Shown in pieces: positions 1 to 6,772 of a stretch of DNA of 7,484 nucleotides. Under the pieces are notes generated by a model. The model worked only from the letters and a program-made list of their open reading frames with translations, was not told the origin of the DNA and did not search any database. Each line of letters starts with the position of its first letter. Position 1 is the first letter of the stretch. The position numbers and the translations under genes are program-made. The DNA comes from Microbacterium sp. (GTDB taxonomy: Bacteria; Actinomycetota; Actinomycetes; Actinomycetales; Microbacteriaceae), in NCBI GenBank assembly GCA_031286555.1, contig JAITUD010000372.1, positions 1 through 7,484 on the forward strand, written 5' to 3'.

Positions 1-672
1 GGTCCCGGCGGCACGGTCGACCTGCAGGGCGCACTGTTCGAGATGCTGCAGCACGTGCCGGGATCGGCGATCGTCAGCGTGGGCGCGATCGTGCTGCTGG
101 CGATCTTCTTCATCACCTCAGCCGATTCCGGCGCCCTGGTCATGGGCATGATCGCCACCGGCGGCAAGCCCGAGCCGAAGCGCTGGATCCGCACGTTCTT
201 CGTCGCGATCACCGCGCTGCTGGCGATCTCGCTGCTGCTCGCGGGAGGACTGACCGCGCTGCAGACCGCCGCGATCACCATCGCGCTGCCGTTCAGCATC
301 GTGATGCTGCTCATGTGCTGGTCGACTGTCGTGGCGTTCACCCGTGAGCGGCGCGCGTACGCGAAGGCGGAGCGCGCGCAGTTCATCGACCGGATCGGCG
401 AGTACTACGGCCTCGAGGTCGAATCGCACGACGAGACCGGCGTGCTGGGCGCGCAGCCCCGGTGGGTGCGCCGGATCCAGCGCCGGTTCGGCCTGCCCGT
501 GGCGCCGACCGAGCCGATCCGCATCACGCCGAGCGCGCTGTCGGTCGAGGCGCACGGCGATGCGAGCCCGTCGACCCTCGACGTGGACGACCTCGTCGAA
601 GAGGACGAGCTCTCCGGCCTGGACGACCCGACGGTTCCCGAGCAGGATGCGGGCCCGTTCCTGAAGGACTGA
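1..672 (+). CDS. BCCT family transporter, C-terminal part (5' end outside window)
   Basis: This is the end of a secondary transporter of the betaine/choline/carnitine family, an inner-membrane symporter for quaternary ammonium compounds. The frame is open from base 1 to a TGA at 670-672, giving 223 visible residues. The diagnostic stretch FFITSADSGALVMG (visible residues about 36-49) matches the end of TM10 in the family (BetP has FFITSADSASTVMG). Two more hydrophobic segments follow at about 64-82 and 89-113, which fits TM11 and TM12. The N-terminal two thirds, with the substrate-binding aromatic residues, lie outside the window, so the substrate cannot be read. After TM12 there is a cytoplasmic tail of about 110 residues. 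It is basic at first (RERRAYAKAERAQ) and strongly acidic near the end (DVDDLVEEDELSGLDD). The BetP tail is about half as long and basic. The gene is convergent with rocD, so it is not in the same operon. The family call is firm; a gene symbol is not justified. Confidence 0.93.
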   Translation, partial: GPGGTVDLQGALFEMLQHVPGSAIVSVGAIVLLAIFFITSADSGALVMGMIATGGKPEPKRWIRTFFVAITALLAISLLLAGGLTALQTAAITIALPFSIVMLLMCWSTVVAFTRERRAYAKAERAQFIDRIGEYYGLEVESHDETGVLGAQPRWVRRIQRRFGLPVAPTEPIRITPSALSVEAHGDASPSTLDVDDLVEEDELSGLDDPTVPEQDAGPFLKD

Positions 673-686
673 CCTCCCGCAGACGG

Positions 687-722
687 CTGAGGGGCCGGGA
701 TCCGTGGATCCCGGCCCCTCAG
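687..722. terminator. Bidirectional intrinsic-type terminator between convergent genes
   Basis: CTGAGGGGCCGGGATCC (687-703) and GGATCCCGGCCCCTCAG (706-722) are exact reverse complements separated by two bases. The result is a 17-bp, GC-rich stem; in RNA the innermost pairs would open to give a loop of about four bases. It begins 15 bases after the transporter stop and ends 15 bases before the rocD stop, so it can serve transcripts from both sides. There is no clear U tract on either side. That is common for hairpin terminators in high-GC actinobacteria. It is the only strong hairpin I found downstream of the minus-strand genes. Confidence 0.88.
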
Positions 723-737
723 CAGTTGGATGGAGGC

Positions 738-1934
738 TCAGGCCCCCAGAACCAGGCGGAGCTGCTCGACGGCCCAGTCCAGCTCGGTCGCGCGGATCAC
801 CAGCGGCGGCGCGATGCGGATGGTCTGGCCGTGCGTGTCCTTGACGAGCACGCCGCGCTCCATGAGCTTCTCGGCGACCTCTCGTCCGGTGCCCTGCGCC
901 GGGTCGATGTCGACGCCGGCCCACAGACCCGCGATGCGCACCGCCGTCACGCCGTGGCCGACCAGCGGCTGCAGCGCGCCCGCGAGGTGCTCGCCGAGCG
1001 CGCGGGCGCGCTCCTGGAACTCGCCGGTCTCGAGCATCTCGACCACCCGAAGGCCGACGGCCGCCGACAGCGGGTTGCCGCCGAAGGTCGAGCCGTGCTC
1101 ACCGGGACGGATCACGCCCAGCACGTCGCGGTTGCCGACGACGGCCGACACCGGAAGGATGCCGCCGCCGAGCGCCTTGCCCAGCAGGTACAGATCGGGC
1201 ACGACGCCCTCGCGGTCGCAGGCGAAGGTCTCGCCGACCCGGCCCAGACCCGACTGGATCTCGTCGGCGATGAACAGGACGTTGCGCTCGTCGCAGATCT
1301 CGCGGATGCGGCGCAGGTAGCCCTCCGGCGGGATGATGACGCCGGCCTCGCCCTGGATCGGCTCGACGAGCACGGCGACCGTGTCGTCGGTGATGGCTGC
1401 GGCGATGGCATCCGCGTCGCCGTAGGGCACCTGGTCGAAACCGGGCGTGAACGGGCCGAACGGCGCGCGCGCCTCCTCGTCGTCGCTGAAGCTGACGATC
1501 GTGGTGGTGCGGCCGTGGAAGTTGCCCTTGGCGACGACCACGCGGGCCTTGCCGTTCTCGACGCCCTTGACCCGGTAGCCCCAGGCGCGCGCGACCTTGA
1601 TGCCGGTCTCGACCGCCTCGGCGCCGGTGTTCATCGGCAGCACGAGCTCCTTGCCGCACAGCCGTGCCAGGGCCGCGGCGAACGGCTCCAGTCGGTCGTT
1701 CATGAACGCGCGGCTGGTGAGGGCGACGCGGCCGAGCTGCTCGGTGAGCGCGGCGACGACGGCCGGATGCTGGTGTCCGAAGTTCACCGCCGAGTAGGCG
1801 GCGAGCAGGTCGAGGTAGCGCTTGCCCTCGACATCCGTCACCCACGCGCCCTCGGCGCGCGCGATGACCACCGGCAGCGGAGCGTAGTTGGTGGCGACGT
1901 GGGGCTCGAGGGCCGTGTCGACGACGCCGCCCAT
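738..1934 (-). CDS. rocD: Ornithine--oxo-acid transaminase (ornithine aminotransferase)
   Basis: This is a cytoplasmic PLP-dependent class III aminotransferase of 398 residues, the usual full length. It transfers the delta-amino group of ornithine to 2-oxoglutarate, giving glutamate-5-semialdehyde (which cyclises to P5C) and glutamate. Visible motifs in order: NYAPLPV (16-22) with the Tyr that contacts ornithine in known OATs; SAVNFGHQHP (48-57); TGAEAVE (103-109), the phosphate-binding region; NFHGRTTT (138-145) with the Arg expected to bind the substrate carboxylate; EPIQGEAG (191-198); IADEIQSG (222-229) with the pyridine-N Asp at 224; LLGKALGGG (250-258) with the Schiff-base Lys at 253; and GEHGSTFGGNP (278-288). 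The Glu196, Asp224 and Lys253 spacing equals that of human OAT Glu235, Asp263 and Lys292, which favours ornithine over acetylornithine or GABA. The ATG shares its A with the TGA of the upstream ddaH (TGATG), so translation is coupled; only a weak G-rich SD (GGGGTG) precedes it. Confidence 0.96.
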   Translation of the reverse strand: MGGVVDTALEPHVATNYAPLPVVIARAEGAWVTDVEGKRYLDLLAAYSAVNFGHQHPAVVAALTEQLGRVALTSRAFMNDRLEPFAAALARLCGKELVLPMNTGAEAVETGIKVARAWGYRVKGVENGKARVVVAKGNFHGRTTTIVSFSDDEEARAPFGPFTPGFDQVPYGDADAIAAAITDDTVAVLVEPIQGEAGVIIPPEGYLRRIREICDERNVLFIADEIQSGLGRVGETFACDREGVVPDLYLLGKALGGGILPVSAVVGNRDVLGVIRPGEHGSTFGGNPLSAAVGLRVVEMLETGEFQERARALGEHLAGALQPLVGHGVTAVRIAGLWAGVDIDPAQGTGREVAEKLMERGVLVKDTHGQTIRIAPPLVIRATELDWAVEQLRLVLGA

Positions 1935-2797
1935 CACGCACCCCGCAGTTCGAGCGTGCAGCACTTGATGCCGCCGCCGCCGAGCAGCAGCTCGGACAGG
2001 TCGACCATGAGGGGGTTGTAGCCGCGCTCGCGCAGCTGCTTCTCGAAGCCCGTGGCGCGCGGCGAGATGATGACGTTGTAGCCGTCGCTCGCGGAGTTCA
2101 GGCCGAACACCGCGCCGTCCTCGTCGGCGACGAGGATCGCGTCGGGGAAGCGCTCGGCGAGGATCTTCTGGGATGCCTCGTCGAAGGCGTGCGGCAGGTA
2201 GGCGATGCCCGCGGTCTGGCCGGGCTCGACGACCGGGTCGAGGACGGTCAGCGCGGTGTCGAGGTGATAGAAGCGCGGGTCGACGAGCTTCAGGGTGATG
2301 ACCTCGCGGCCGAAGACCTCGTGCACCTCGCGGTGGCTGTCGCCGGCGGAGCGGAAGCCGGTGCCGGCGAGGATGACGTCGCCGGCGAGCAGGAAGTCGC
2401 CCTCGCCCTCGTTGATCTCCTTGGGCAGGACGGTGTCGAAGCCGTTGGCGCGGAACCATTCCGCGAACGCCGGGGCCTCGCCCTTGCGCTGCTCGTAGTA
2501 GAACTCCGGCACGTAGGCGCGGCCGTCGATGACGAAGCCGCCGTTGGCGGTGTAGACCATGTCGGGGTAGCCGGCGAGGGGCTCGATGAGCTCGACCTCG
2601 TGGCCCAGCTCGAGATACAGGTCGTACAGCTTCTGCCACTGCTCGACGGCCTTGGAGGTGTCGGTCGGGTTGGCCGGCTCCATCCACGGGTTGATGCTGT
2701 AGTTCACCGTGAAGTGCGTGGGACGGCACATCAGGTAGCGGCGGTGGTGGGCGATGCGGGCCGGTGCGACAGCGGTCGCGATCTCAGGCGTCGTCAT
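1934..2797 (-). CDS. ddaH: DDAH/amidinotransferase-superfamily hydrolase, probable arginine-to-ornithine (or dimethylarginine) hydrolase
   Basis: This 287-residue protein belongs to the guanidine-modifying superfamily (DDAH, arginine deiminase, ArgZ), a cytoplasmic pentein-fold hydrolase. Automatic annotation would call it dimethylargininase. Visible motifs: MCRPTHFTVNYSINPWM (23-39), the N-terminal substrate-loop region; GYPDMVYTANGGFV (76-89) with Asn85; EGEGDFLLAGD (130-140), the acidic guanidinium-binding motif; FYHLDTAL (176-183) with the catalytic His178; and GGGGIKCCTLEL (273-284) near the C terminus, where Cys279 fits the nucleophile position of the C-x-T/S pattern. The TAN-G motif resembles ArgZ-type arginine dihydrolases, in which an Asn is catalytically important and arginine goes directly to ornithine, CO2 and ammonia. 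The gene overlaps rocD by one base, so making ornithine fits the context better than making citrulline from dimethylarginine. The ATG at 2795-2797 is preceded by GAGGAG five bases upstream, which fixes the start. Family certain; substrate inferred. Confidence 0.9.
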   Translation of the reverse strand: MTTPEIATAVAPARIAHHRRYLMCRPTHFTVNYSINPWMEPANPTDTSKAVEQWQKLYDLYLELGHEVELIEPLAGYPDMVYTANGGFVIDGRAYVPEFYYEQRKGEAPAFAEWFRANGFDTVLPKEINEGEGDFLLAGDVILAGTGFRSAGDSHREVHEVFGREVITLKLVDPRFYHLDTALTVLDPVVEPGQTAGIAYLPHAFDEASQKILAERFPDAILVADEDGAVFGLNSASDGYNVIISPRATGFEKQLRERGYNPLMVDLSELLLGGGGIKCCTLELRGA

Positions 2798-2900
2798 GGG
2801 TGCTCCTCGAAATCAGGATGCGGCGGACGCTGTCCAGGGGCCTTGCGGAAGTTCGACCCGCTGCGGTGCGGGGAAGATGCGACTCAGGCACGCCACTCAT
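2784..2900 (-). other. Possible 38-codon upstream ORF overlapping the ddaH start
   Basis: On the minus strand an ATG at 2898-2900 opens a 38-codon frame that ends with TGA at 2784-2786, 14 bases inside ddaH and in a different frame. An in-frame GTG at 2889-2891 is an alternative start. Six of the 38 residues are Arg, including two AGG codons; the second AGG lies inside the ddaH Shine-Dalgarno sequence. No convincing SD precedes either start, so translation would have to be leaderless or weak. High-GC DNA yields Arg-rich frames by chance, so this is recorded as a possibility only. Confidence 0.15.
2803..2808 (-). promoter_or_regulatory. Ribosome binding site of ddaH
   Basis: On the minus strand GAGGAG lies five bases before the ATG at 2797 (GAGGAG-CACCC-ATG). 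It is a strong Shine-Dalgarno match and the best RBS among the minus-strand genes. It supports the 2797 start over the in-frame Met23 further in. Confidence 0.8.
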
Positions 2901-2930
2901 ATTTTCGCACGCCGGATGCCGGACAGTCGA
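2901..2930 (-). promoter_or_regulatory. Weak candidate promoter for ddaH-rocD
   Basis: On the minus strand TCGACT (2930-2925) is followed 18 bases later by GAAAAT (2906-2901), which is preceded by TGC as in an extended -10. Each hexamer matches four of six consensus bases. The stretch AAAATATGAG around 2896-2905 is the most AT-rich point of the gap. The alternative is read-through from putA: I see no strong terminator in the 149-bp gap, only a 4-bp dyad CCGG-ATG-CCGG at 2912-2922. Apart from the weak signals listed here, the gap holds nothing recognisable and no regulator gene. Confidence 0.3.
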
Positions 2931-2946
2931 ACGCGCGGCCCACCGT

Positions 2947-5900
2947 TCAGATGATGCCCGCGCTCCAGTCGTCCGGGTTGCCGAACCGGTGCGCCGTGAT
3001 CGTCACGGACTGCTCGTGCACGAAGGGCAGCAGCTCGATGCGCCCCGCCGTGGTGACCTCGCCGTCGTAGACCGCGATGTCGGGGTCGCCGGCGACCGCC
3101 GTCGCGAGCGCCGCATGCAGCGACGCCACCGTGTCGCGTCCGCCGACCAGGCGCACCCGGCCCGGCATCGGCGCGCGCTCGATCACCGCCTCGACGCCCT
3201 CCTGCTCCGGGGCGTCCGCGCCCCGCATGCGGTCGATCCACTCGGCATCCGTCTCGACCGAGATCGGCAGATCGAGGATGCCGAGGAAGCGGCGCACCGC
3301 CGCCGGCAGGCCGTCCGGCACGGAGAGCAGGAACGGCGCCCCTGCTCGGATGCCGGCGATCACGACGCGAAGCACATCGGCGAGCTCGGCATCCGCCGTC
3401 GCGCGCACGGCGACCGGAACCGGCCGATACCGGACCAGGTTGCGTTCCACGACCAGCTGGGACACGTCGCGCACCTGCCCGAACTCGCGGTCCCATGCGA
3501 CGGCGTCGGAGAGCGCCGCCTGACGCAGCCGCTCGAACTGCTCGAACTCCAGCGAGGGCTGCGCGGCCTCGATGACGGCCGAGATGCGGCTGTCCAGCCC
3601 GCGCAGGTGCAGGGTGTGCGAGGTCTTGCCTCGCGACTGCGCACGCCAGGTGCCGAGCCCGATCAGGTAGTTCGGGCCGCCGGCCTTCGCTCCGGCCCCG
3701 ACCGAGGAGCGCTTCCAGCCGCCGAAGGGCTGCCGCTGCACGATCGCCCCGGTGATGCCGCGGTTCACGTACAGGTTGCCGGCCTGCACCCGGTCGAGCC
3801 AGACCGCCAGGTCGTCGGGGTCCTGCGTGTGCAGGCCCGCTGTCAGCCCGTAGGCCACCTGATTCTGCAGGTTGATCGCCTGCGAGAGCGTGTGCGCGTG
3901 CATGATGCCCAGCACGGGCCCGAAGAACTCCTCCAGGTGGGTGCGCGAGCCCGGTCGCACGCCGGTGCGGATGCCGGGGGTCCAGAGTCGCCCGGTCTCG
4001 TCGCCGGGAACGCGCTTCGGCTCGATGAGCCACTTCTCCTCGCCCTCGAGCGTGGTCAGCGCCCATTCGAGCTTGCCCTGCGGCTTCTCGATGACCGGGC
4101 CCATCTCGGCTTCGGGGTCGGAGGGCCAGGCCACGTGCAGCGACTTGACGGCGTCGGTCAGCTGGCGTGCGAAGCGCTTCGAGTGCCCCACCGGCCCGAC
4201 CAGGATCGCGAGCGAGGCCGCCGAGCACTTCTGCCCGGCGTGACTGAACGCGCTCTTGACCAGGTCCGCGACGGCGAGGTCGAGATCGGCCGTGGGGGTG
4301 ATGATGATGGCGTTCTTGCCGCTGGTCTCGGCGAGCAGCGGCAGGTCGGGGCGCCAGGAGCGGAACAGCGCGGCGGTGTCCCACGACCCGGTGAGGATCA
4401 CCCTGTCGACATCCGGATGCGTGATGAGCTGTTCGCCCAGCCCGCTGCCTGCGATGTCCACCAGCGTCAGCACGTCGCGCGGGACACCTGCCTGCCAGAG
4501 GCACTCGGCGATGACGGCGGCGCAGCGGCGGGCCTGGTGCGCGGGTTTGAACACCACGCCGGAGCCCGCGGCGAGCGCGGCCAGCACGCCGCCGGACGGG
4601 ATCGCCAGCGGAAAGTTCCACGGCGGGGTGACGACGGTCACGCGCGCCGGGGTGAACACGGCGCCCGCGATCGCGTCGAGTTCCTTCGCCGTCGATGCGT
4701 AGTAGCGGGCGAAGTCGACCGCCTCGCTGACCTCGATGTCGCCCTCGGAGAACACCTTGCCCGTCTCGATCGCGGCGACCTCGATCAGGTCCGCACGCCG
4801 CGCCTCGAGGGCCGCGGCCGCACGCATCAGGATCTCGGAGCGCTCCGCCGCCGAGCGGGAGCCCCAGGATGCCGCGGCGTCCCGCACCCGTCCGACGGTG
4901 CGCGCGAGCACATCGGCGTCGTCGATACGCGCTGCGGCGAGGGTGGAGAGCCCCAGTTGCGACACGCCTGCGGCGGTGATGCGATCGAACACGCCGCGCG
5001 CCCACTCACGGTTGGCCGGGAGCGACGGGTCGCTGTCGGCCGTGTTGGCGAAGCCGGGTGCGCCCTCCCCCGGTTCGGTGCCTCCACGACCGCGGCGGAG
5101 GCCGTCCGACGGCTGCGGCCTGGTCGCCTCGCGCCGTGCGTACACGGCGGTCTGCAGGTAGTCCTCGTCCTCGGCATCCGTCTCGGTGCCTGCGGCGATG
5201 CCCAGCACGACGCCGGTCAGGTCGGCGTCGGCAGCGGGAGCCGTGGACGCCGGGCGCACGGACTCGTGCGCGGGAGCCGTCCGGTCCTGCCGGCGGCGCG
5301 GGCCGATGCGCAGCGAGTGATCGCGGGAGCGGGTGACCGAGTCGAGGAACCGCATCTTCTCGCGCTCGAACAGCCGCGGGTCGGTGCCGAGCTCGAGCGC
5401 GGCGGAGAGGAAGTTCGACGGGGACGCGTTCTCCTCGAGGCGGCGCACCAGGTAGCTGATCGCGACGTCGAACTCGGCGGGCGCGACGACCGGCACGTAC
5501 AGCAGCACGTTGCCGACCTCGCGCGAGACGGCCTTGACCTGGCCCTGCGCCATGCCGAGGAGCATCTCGAACTCGATGTCGGGGCGCACGCCCCGTTCCC
5601 CCGCCAGCAGCCAGGCGTAGGCGATGTCGAACAGGTTGTGCCCGGCGACGCCGATCCGCACCGCGGAGGTGTTCCGCGGCCACAGCGCCTCGTCCAGGCA
5701 GCGCAGGTAGTTCGCGTCGGTGTCGAGCTTGGTGTCGTAGGGAGCGGGCGTCCAGCCGTGTGTGACGGCGTCGACGTGCTCCATGGCGAGGTTCGCGCCC
5801 TTGACGAGGCGCACCTTGATGCGCGCGCCGCCGTGCGCGACGCGCTCGCGCGCCCATGCGGTCAGTTCGCGCAGCGCCGGCAGCGCGTCGGGCAGGTAGG

Positions 5901-6702
5901 CCTGCAGCACGATCCCGGCCTCGAGGTCGCGCAGTCGCGGGTCCTCGAGGATGCGGGTGAACACCGCGATCGTCAGATCGAGGTCGCGGTACTCCTCCAT
6001 GTCGAGATTGATGAAGGTCTGTCTGCCGGTCGCGCCGGCGGTGTCGTACGCAGCGGTGAGATACAGCGGCAGCAGCCGCTTCGCGGTCTCCTCGACGACC
6101 TGGTCGAACGCCCACATCGAGATGCGACTGGTGACCGCCGACACCTTCACCGACACGTAGTCGACGTCGGGGCGCCGGATCAGCTCGTGGATGCCGTCGA
6201 GCCTGCGCTTCGCCTCGGCCTCGCCGAGCACGGCCTCGCCGAGCAGGTTGAGGTTCAGGCGCGGTGCGGTCCCTGAGCCCGACGAAGGGTCACGCAGCTT
6301 CTCGATCGCCGGCCCCAGCTTCTCGGGCCGGGCGTCGACGATGAGGTGGCCGACCATCTCGCGCAGCACGCGGCGGGCGATCGGCACGGTCGGCATCGGC
6401 AGCACCGGCGCGACGGCTCCGCCGACGCGCACCGCGCCGCGCAGGTACCAGGGCAGGAACTCGGGGGTGAGCGGGGCGACCCTGTGCAGGGTGGATGCCG
6501 CAGCGCCGAGGCTCTCGGGGCGCATCACGCCGTCGACGAAGCCGAGTGTGAACGGCAGCCCGTTGCGGTCCTGCAGCACCCCGGCGAGGCGGGCGGCGGC
6601 GGGGTCGACCTCTTCGGCAGCCTCCTCCGCCACCCAGCGGCGGGCGAGTTCGACGGCGGCACCGGCGAGGAGGGTCCCCGCGGAGGAAGACGGCTCAGGC
6701 AT
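2947..6702 (-). CDS. putA: Bifunctional proline dehydrogenase / L-glutamate gamma-semialdehyde (P5C) dehydrogenase
   Basis: This 1251-residue enzyme oxidises proline to P5C using FAD, then P5C/glutamate semialdehyde to glutamate using NAD+. The proline dehydrogenase domain spans about 80-460, with VSVKVSAVTS (183-192), INLDMEEYRDLDLT (231-244), RLVKGANLAMEH (298-309; Lys301), LDTDANYL (326-333), and YVPVV (402-406) followed by YLVRRLEEN (417-425), whose Arg420-Arg421 match the proline-binding Arg pair of E. coli PutA. A low-complexity linker (about 465-560) leads to the aldehyde dehydrogenase domain: PPWNFPLA (693-700), LAETSGKN (790-797; Glu792), AGQKCSAAS (822-830; catalytic Cys826) and the P5C-dehydrogenase hallmark ITGAIVQRQPFGGWK (983-997). 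Residues 1030-1251 are an extra C-terminal domain ending in LLPFVHEQSVTITAHRFG, as in long PutAs without a DNA-binding domain. No N-terminal ribbon-helix-helix is present, so it should not be an autorepressor. The start has only a weak SD. An in-frame repeat-derived insert sits at residues 138-145. Confidence 0.97.
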   Translation of the reverse strand: MPEPSSSAGTLLAGAAVELARRWVAEEAAEEVDPAAARLAGVLQDRNGLPFTLGFVDGVMRPESLGAAASTLHRVAPLTPEFLPWYLRGAVRVGGAVAPVLPMPTVPIARRVLREMVGHLIVDARPEKLGPAIEKLRDPSSGSGTAPRLNLNLLGEAVLGEAEAKRRLDGIHELIRRPDVDYVSVKVSAVTSRISMWAFDQVVEETAKRLLPLYLTAAYDTAGATGRQTFINLDMEEYRDLDLTIAVFTRILEDPRLRDLEAGIVLQAYLPDALPALRELTAWARERVAHGGARIKVRLVKGANLAMEHVDAVTHGWTPAPYDTKLDTDANYLRCLDEALWPRNTSAVRIGVAGHNLFDIAYAWLLAGERGVRPDIEFEMLLGMAQGQVKAVSREVGNVLLYVPVVAPAEFDVAISYLVRRLEENASPSNFLSAALELGTDPRLFEREKMRFLDSVTRSRDHSLRIGPRRRQDRTAPAHESVRPASTAPAADADLTGVVLGIAAGTETDAEDEDYLQTAVYARREATRPQPSDGLRRGRGGTEPGEGAPGFANTADSDPSLPANREWARGVFDRITAAGVSQLGLSTLAAARIDDADVLARTVGRVRDAAASWGSRSAAERSEILMRAAAALEARRADLIEVAAIETGKVFSEGDIEVSEAVDFARYYASTAKELDAIAGAVFTPARVTVVTPPWNFPLAIPSGGVLAALAAGSGVVFKPAHQARRCAAVIAECLWQAGVPRDVLTLVDIAGSGLGEQLITHPDVDRVILTGSWDTAALFRSWRPDLPLLAETSGKNAIIITPTADLDLAVADLVKSAFSHAGQKCSAASLAILVGPVGHSKRFARQLTDAVKSLHVAWPSDPEAEMGPVIEKPQGKLEWALTTLEGEEKWLIEPKRVPGDETGRLWTPGIRTGVRPGSRTHLEEFFGPVLGIMHAHTLSQAINLQNQVAYGLTAGLHTQDPDDLAVWLDRVQAGNLYVNRGITGAIVQRQPFGGWKRSSVGAGAKAGGPNYLIGLGTWRAQSRGKTSHTLHLRGLDSRISAVIEAAQPSLEFEQFERLRQAALSDAVAWDREFGQVRDVSQLVVERNLVRYRPVPVAVRATADAELADVLRVVIAGIRAGAPFLLSVPDGLPAAVRRFLGILDLPISVETDAEWIDRMRGADAPEQEGVEAVIERAPMPGRVRLVGGRDTVASLHAALATAVAGDPDIAVYDGEVTTAGRIELLPFVHEQSVTITAHRFGNPDDWSAGII
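6271..6289. repeat. Palindromic interspersed repeat (REP-like) inserted in frame in putA
   Basis: On the minus strand the sequence is CCCTTCGTCGGGCTCAGGG. It closely resembles CCCTTCGACAAGCTCAGGG, a short imperfect palindrome that I know as an abundant interspersed element in Microbacteriaceae and other bacteria, usually between genes. Here it encodes putA residues 138-145 (DPSSGSGT), between a predicted helix (EKLR) and the first core strand (LNLNLLGEAVLG). That is a plausible loop position, so the reading frame and the fold could survive. The repeat identification is from memory and needs a genome-wide count. Confidence 0.6.
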
Positions 6703-6722
6703 GCATCCAGCCTAGGACGTGG

Positions 6723-6750
6723 GTGACAGCGGGGCCGGGAACCTTATGCT
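6723..6750 (+). promoter_or_regulatory. Candidate promoter of the divergent membrane-protein gene
   Basis: GTGACA (6723-6728, five of six matches to TTGACA) is followed after 16 bases by TATGCT (6745-6750), which fits TANNNT. A transcript would begin near 6757, just before the Shine-Dalgarno sequence at 6760. This argues that the coding region starts at 6773 and not at the GTG at 6719, which lies upstream of the promoter. Confidence 0.5.
6741..6746 (-). promoter_or_regulatory. Candidate -10 element for putA
   Basis: TAAGGT on the minus strand fits the actinobacterial TANNNT -10 pattern and would give a leader of about 30 bases before the putA ATG. No -35 match is visible upstream of it. It overlaps the candidate -10 of the divergent gene by two bases, so the two promoters might exclude each other. 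Confidence 0.25.
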
Positions 6751-6759
6751 TGTGCCGAC

Positions 6760-6767
6760 AGGAGGGG
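6760..6767 (+). promoter_or_regulatory. Ribosome binding site deciding the GTG start at 6773
   Basis: AGGAGGGG ends five bases before GTG at 6773-6775. It is a near-ideal SD at ideal spacing. The upstream in-frame GTG at 6719 has no comparable signal. Confidence 0.8.
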
Positions 6768-6772
6768 CGCCC

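Noticed and set aside
462..2021. A long plus-strand open frame crossing the transporter end, the terminator and rocD
   Set aside because: It runs through a strong terminator hairpin and antisense to rocD, whose motifs are all intact; its composition is typical of a shadow frame.
2784..2900. The upstream ORF as a remnant of an Lrp/AsnC regulator (it contains LDSVRRIL, similar to the LDxxDRRIL start of that family)
   Set aside because: The match is eight residues, lacks the conserved Asp, and regulators of such operons are usually divergent, not in the same direction. Most likely chance.
2851..2932. GTTCGAC (2851-2857) and GTCGAAC (2926-2932) as an operator or hairpin
   Set aside because: Seven-base arms separated by 68 bases are expected by chance in this composition and do not form a compact site.
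5080..5102. GCCTCC/GGAGGC inverted repeat as a second copy of the palindromic element
   Set aside because: It has no sequence similarity to the element at 6271-6289; six-base GC-rich arms are common in this DNA.
2764..6276. A very long open frame on the plus strand antisense to putA
   Set aside because: It is the mirror of GC-rich coding sequence: Arg/Gly/Ala/His-rich translation with no recognisable domain, no SD, and complete overlap with clearly conserved putA and ddaH.
6719..6772. An upstream GTG start for the plus-strand membrane-protein gene
   Set aside because: It overlaps the candidate -35 and precedes the -10, has no SD, and would add 18 residues before a start with an ideal SD at 6773.
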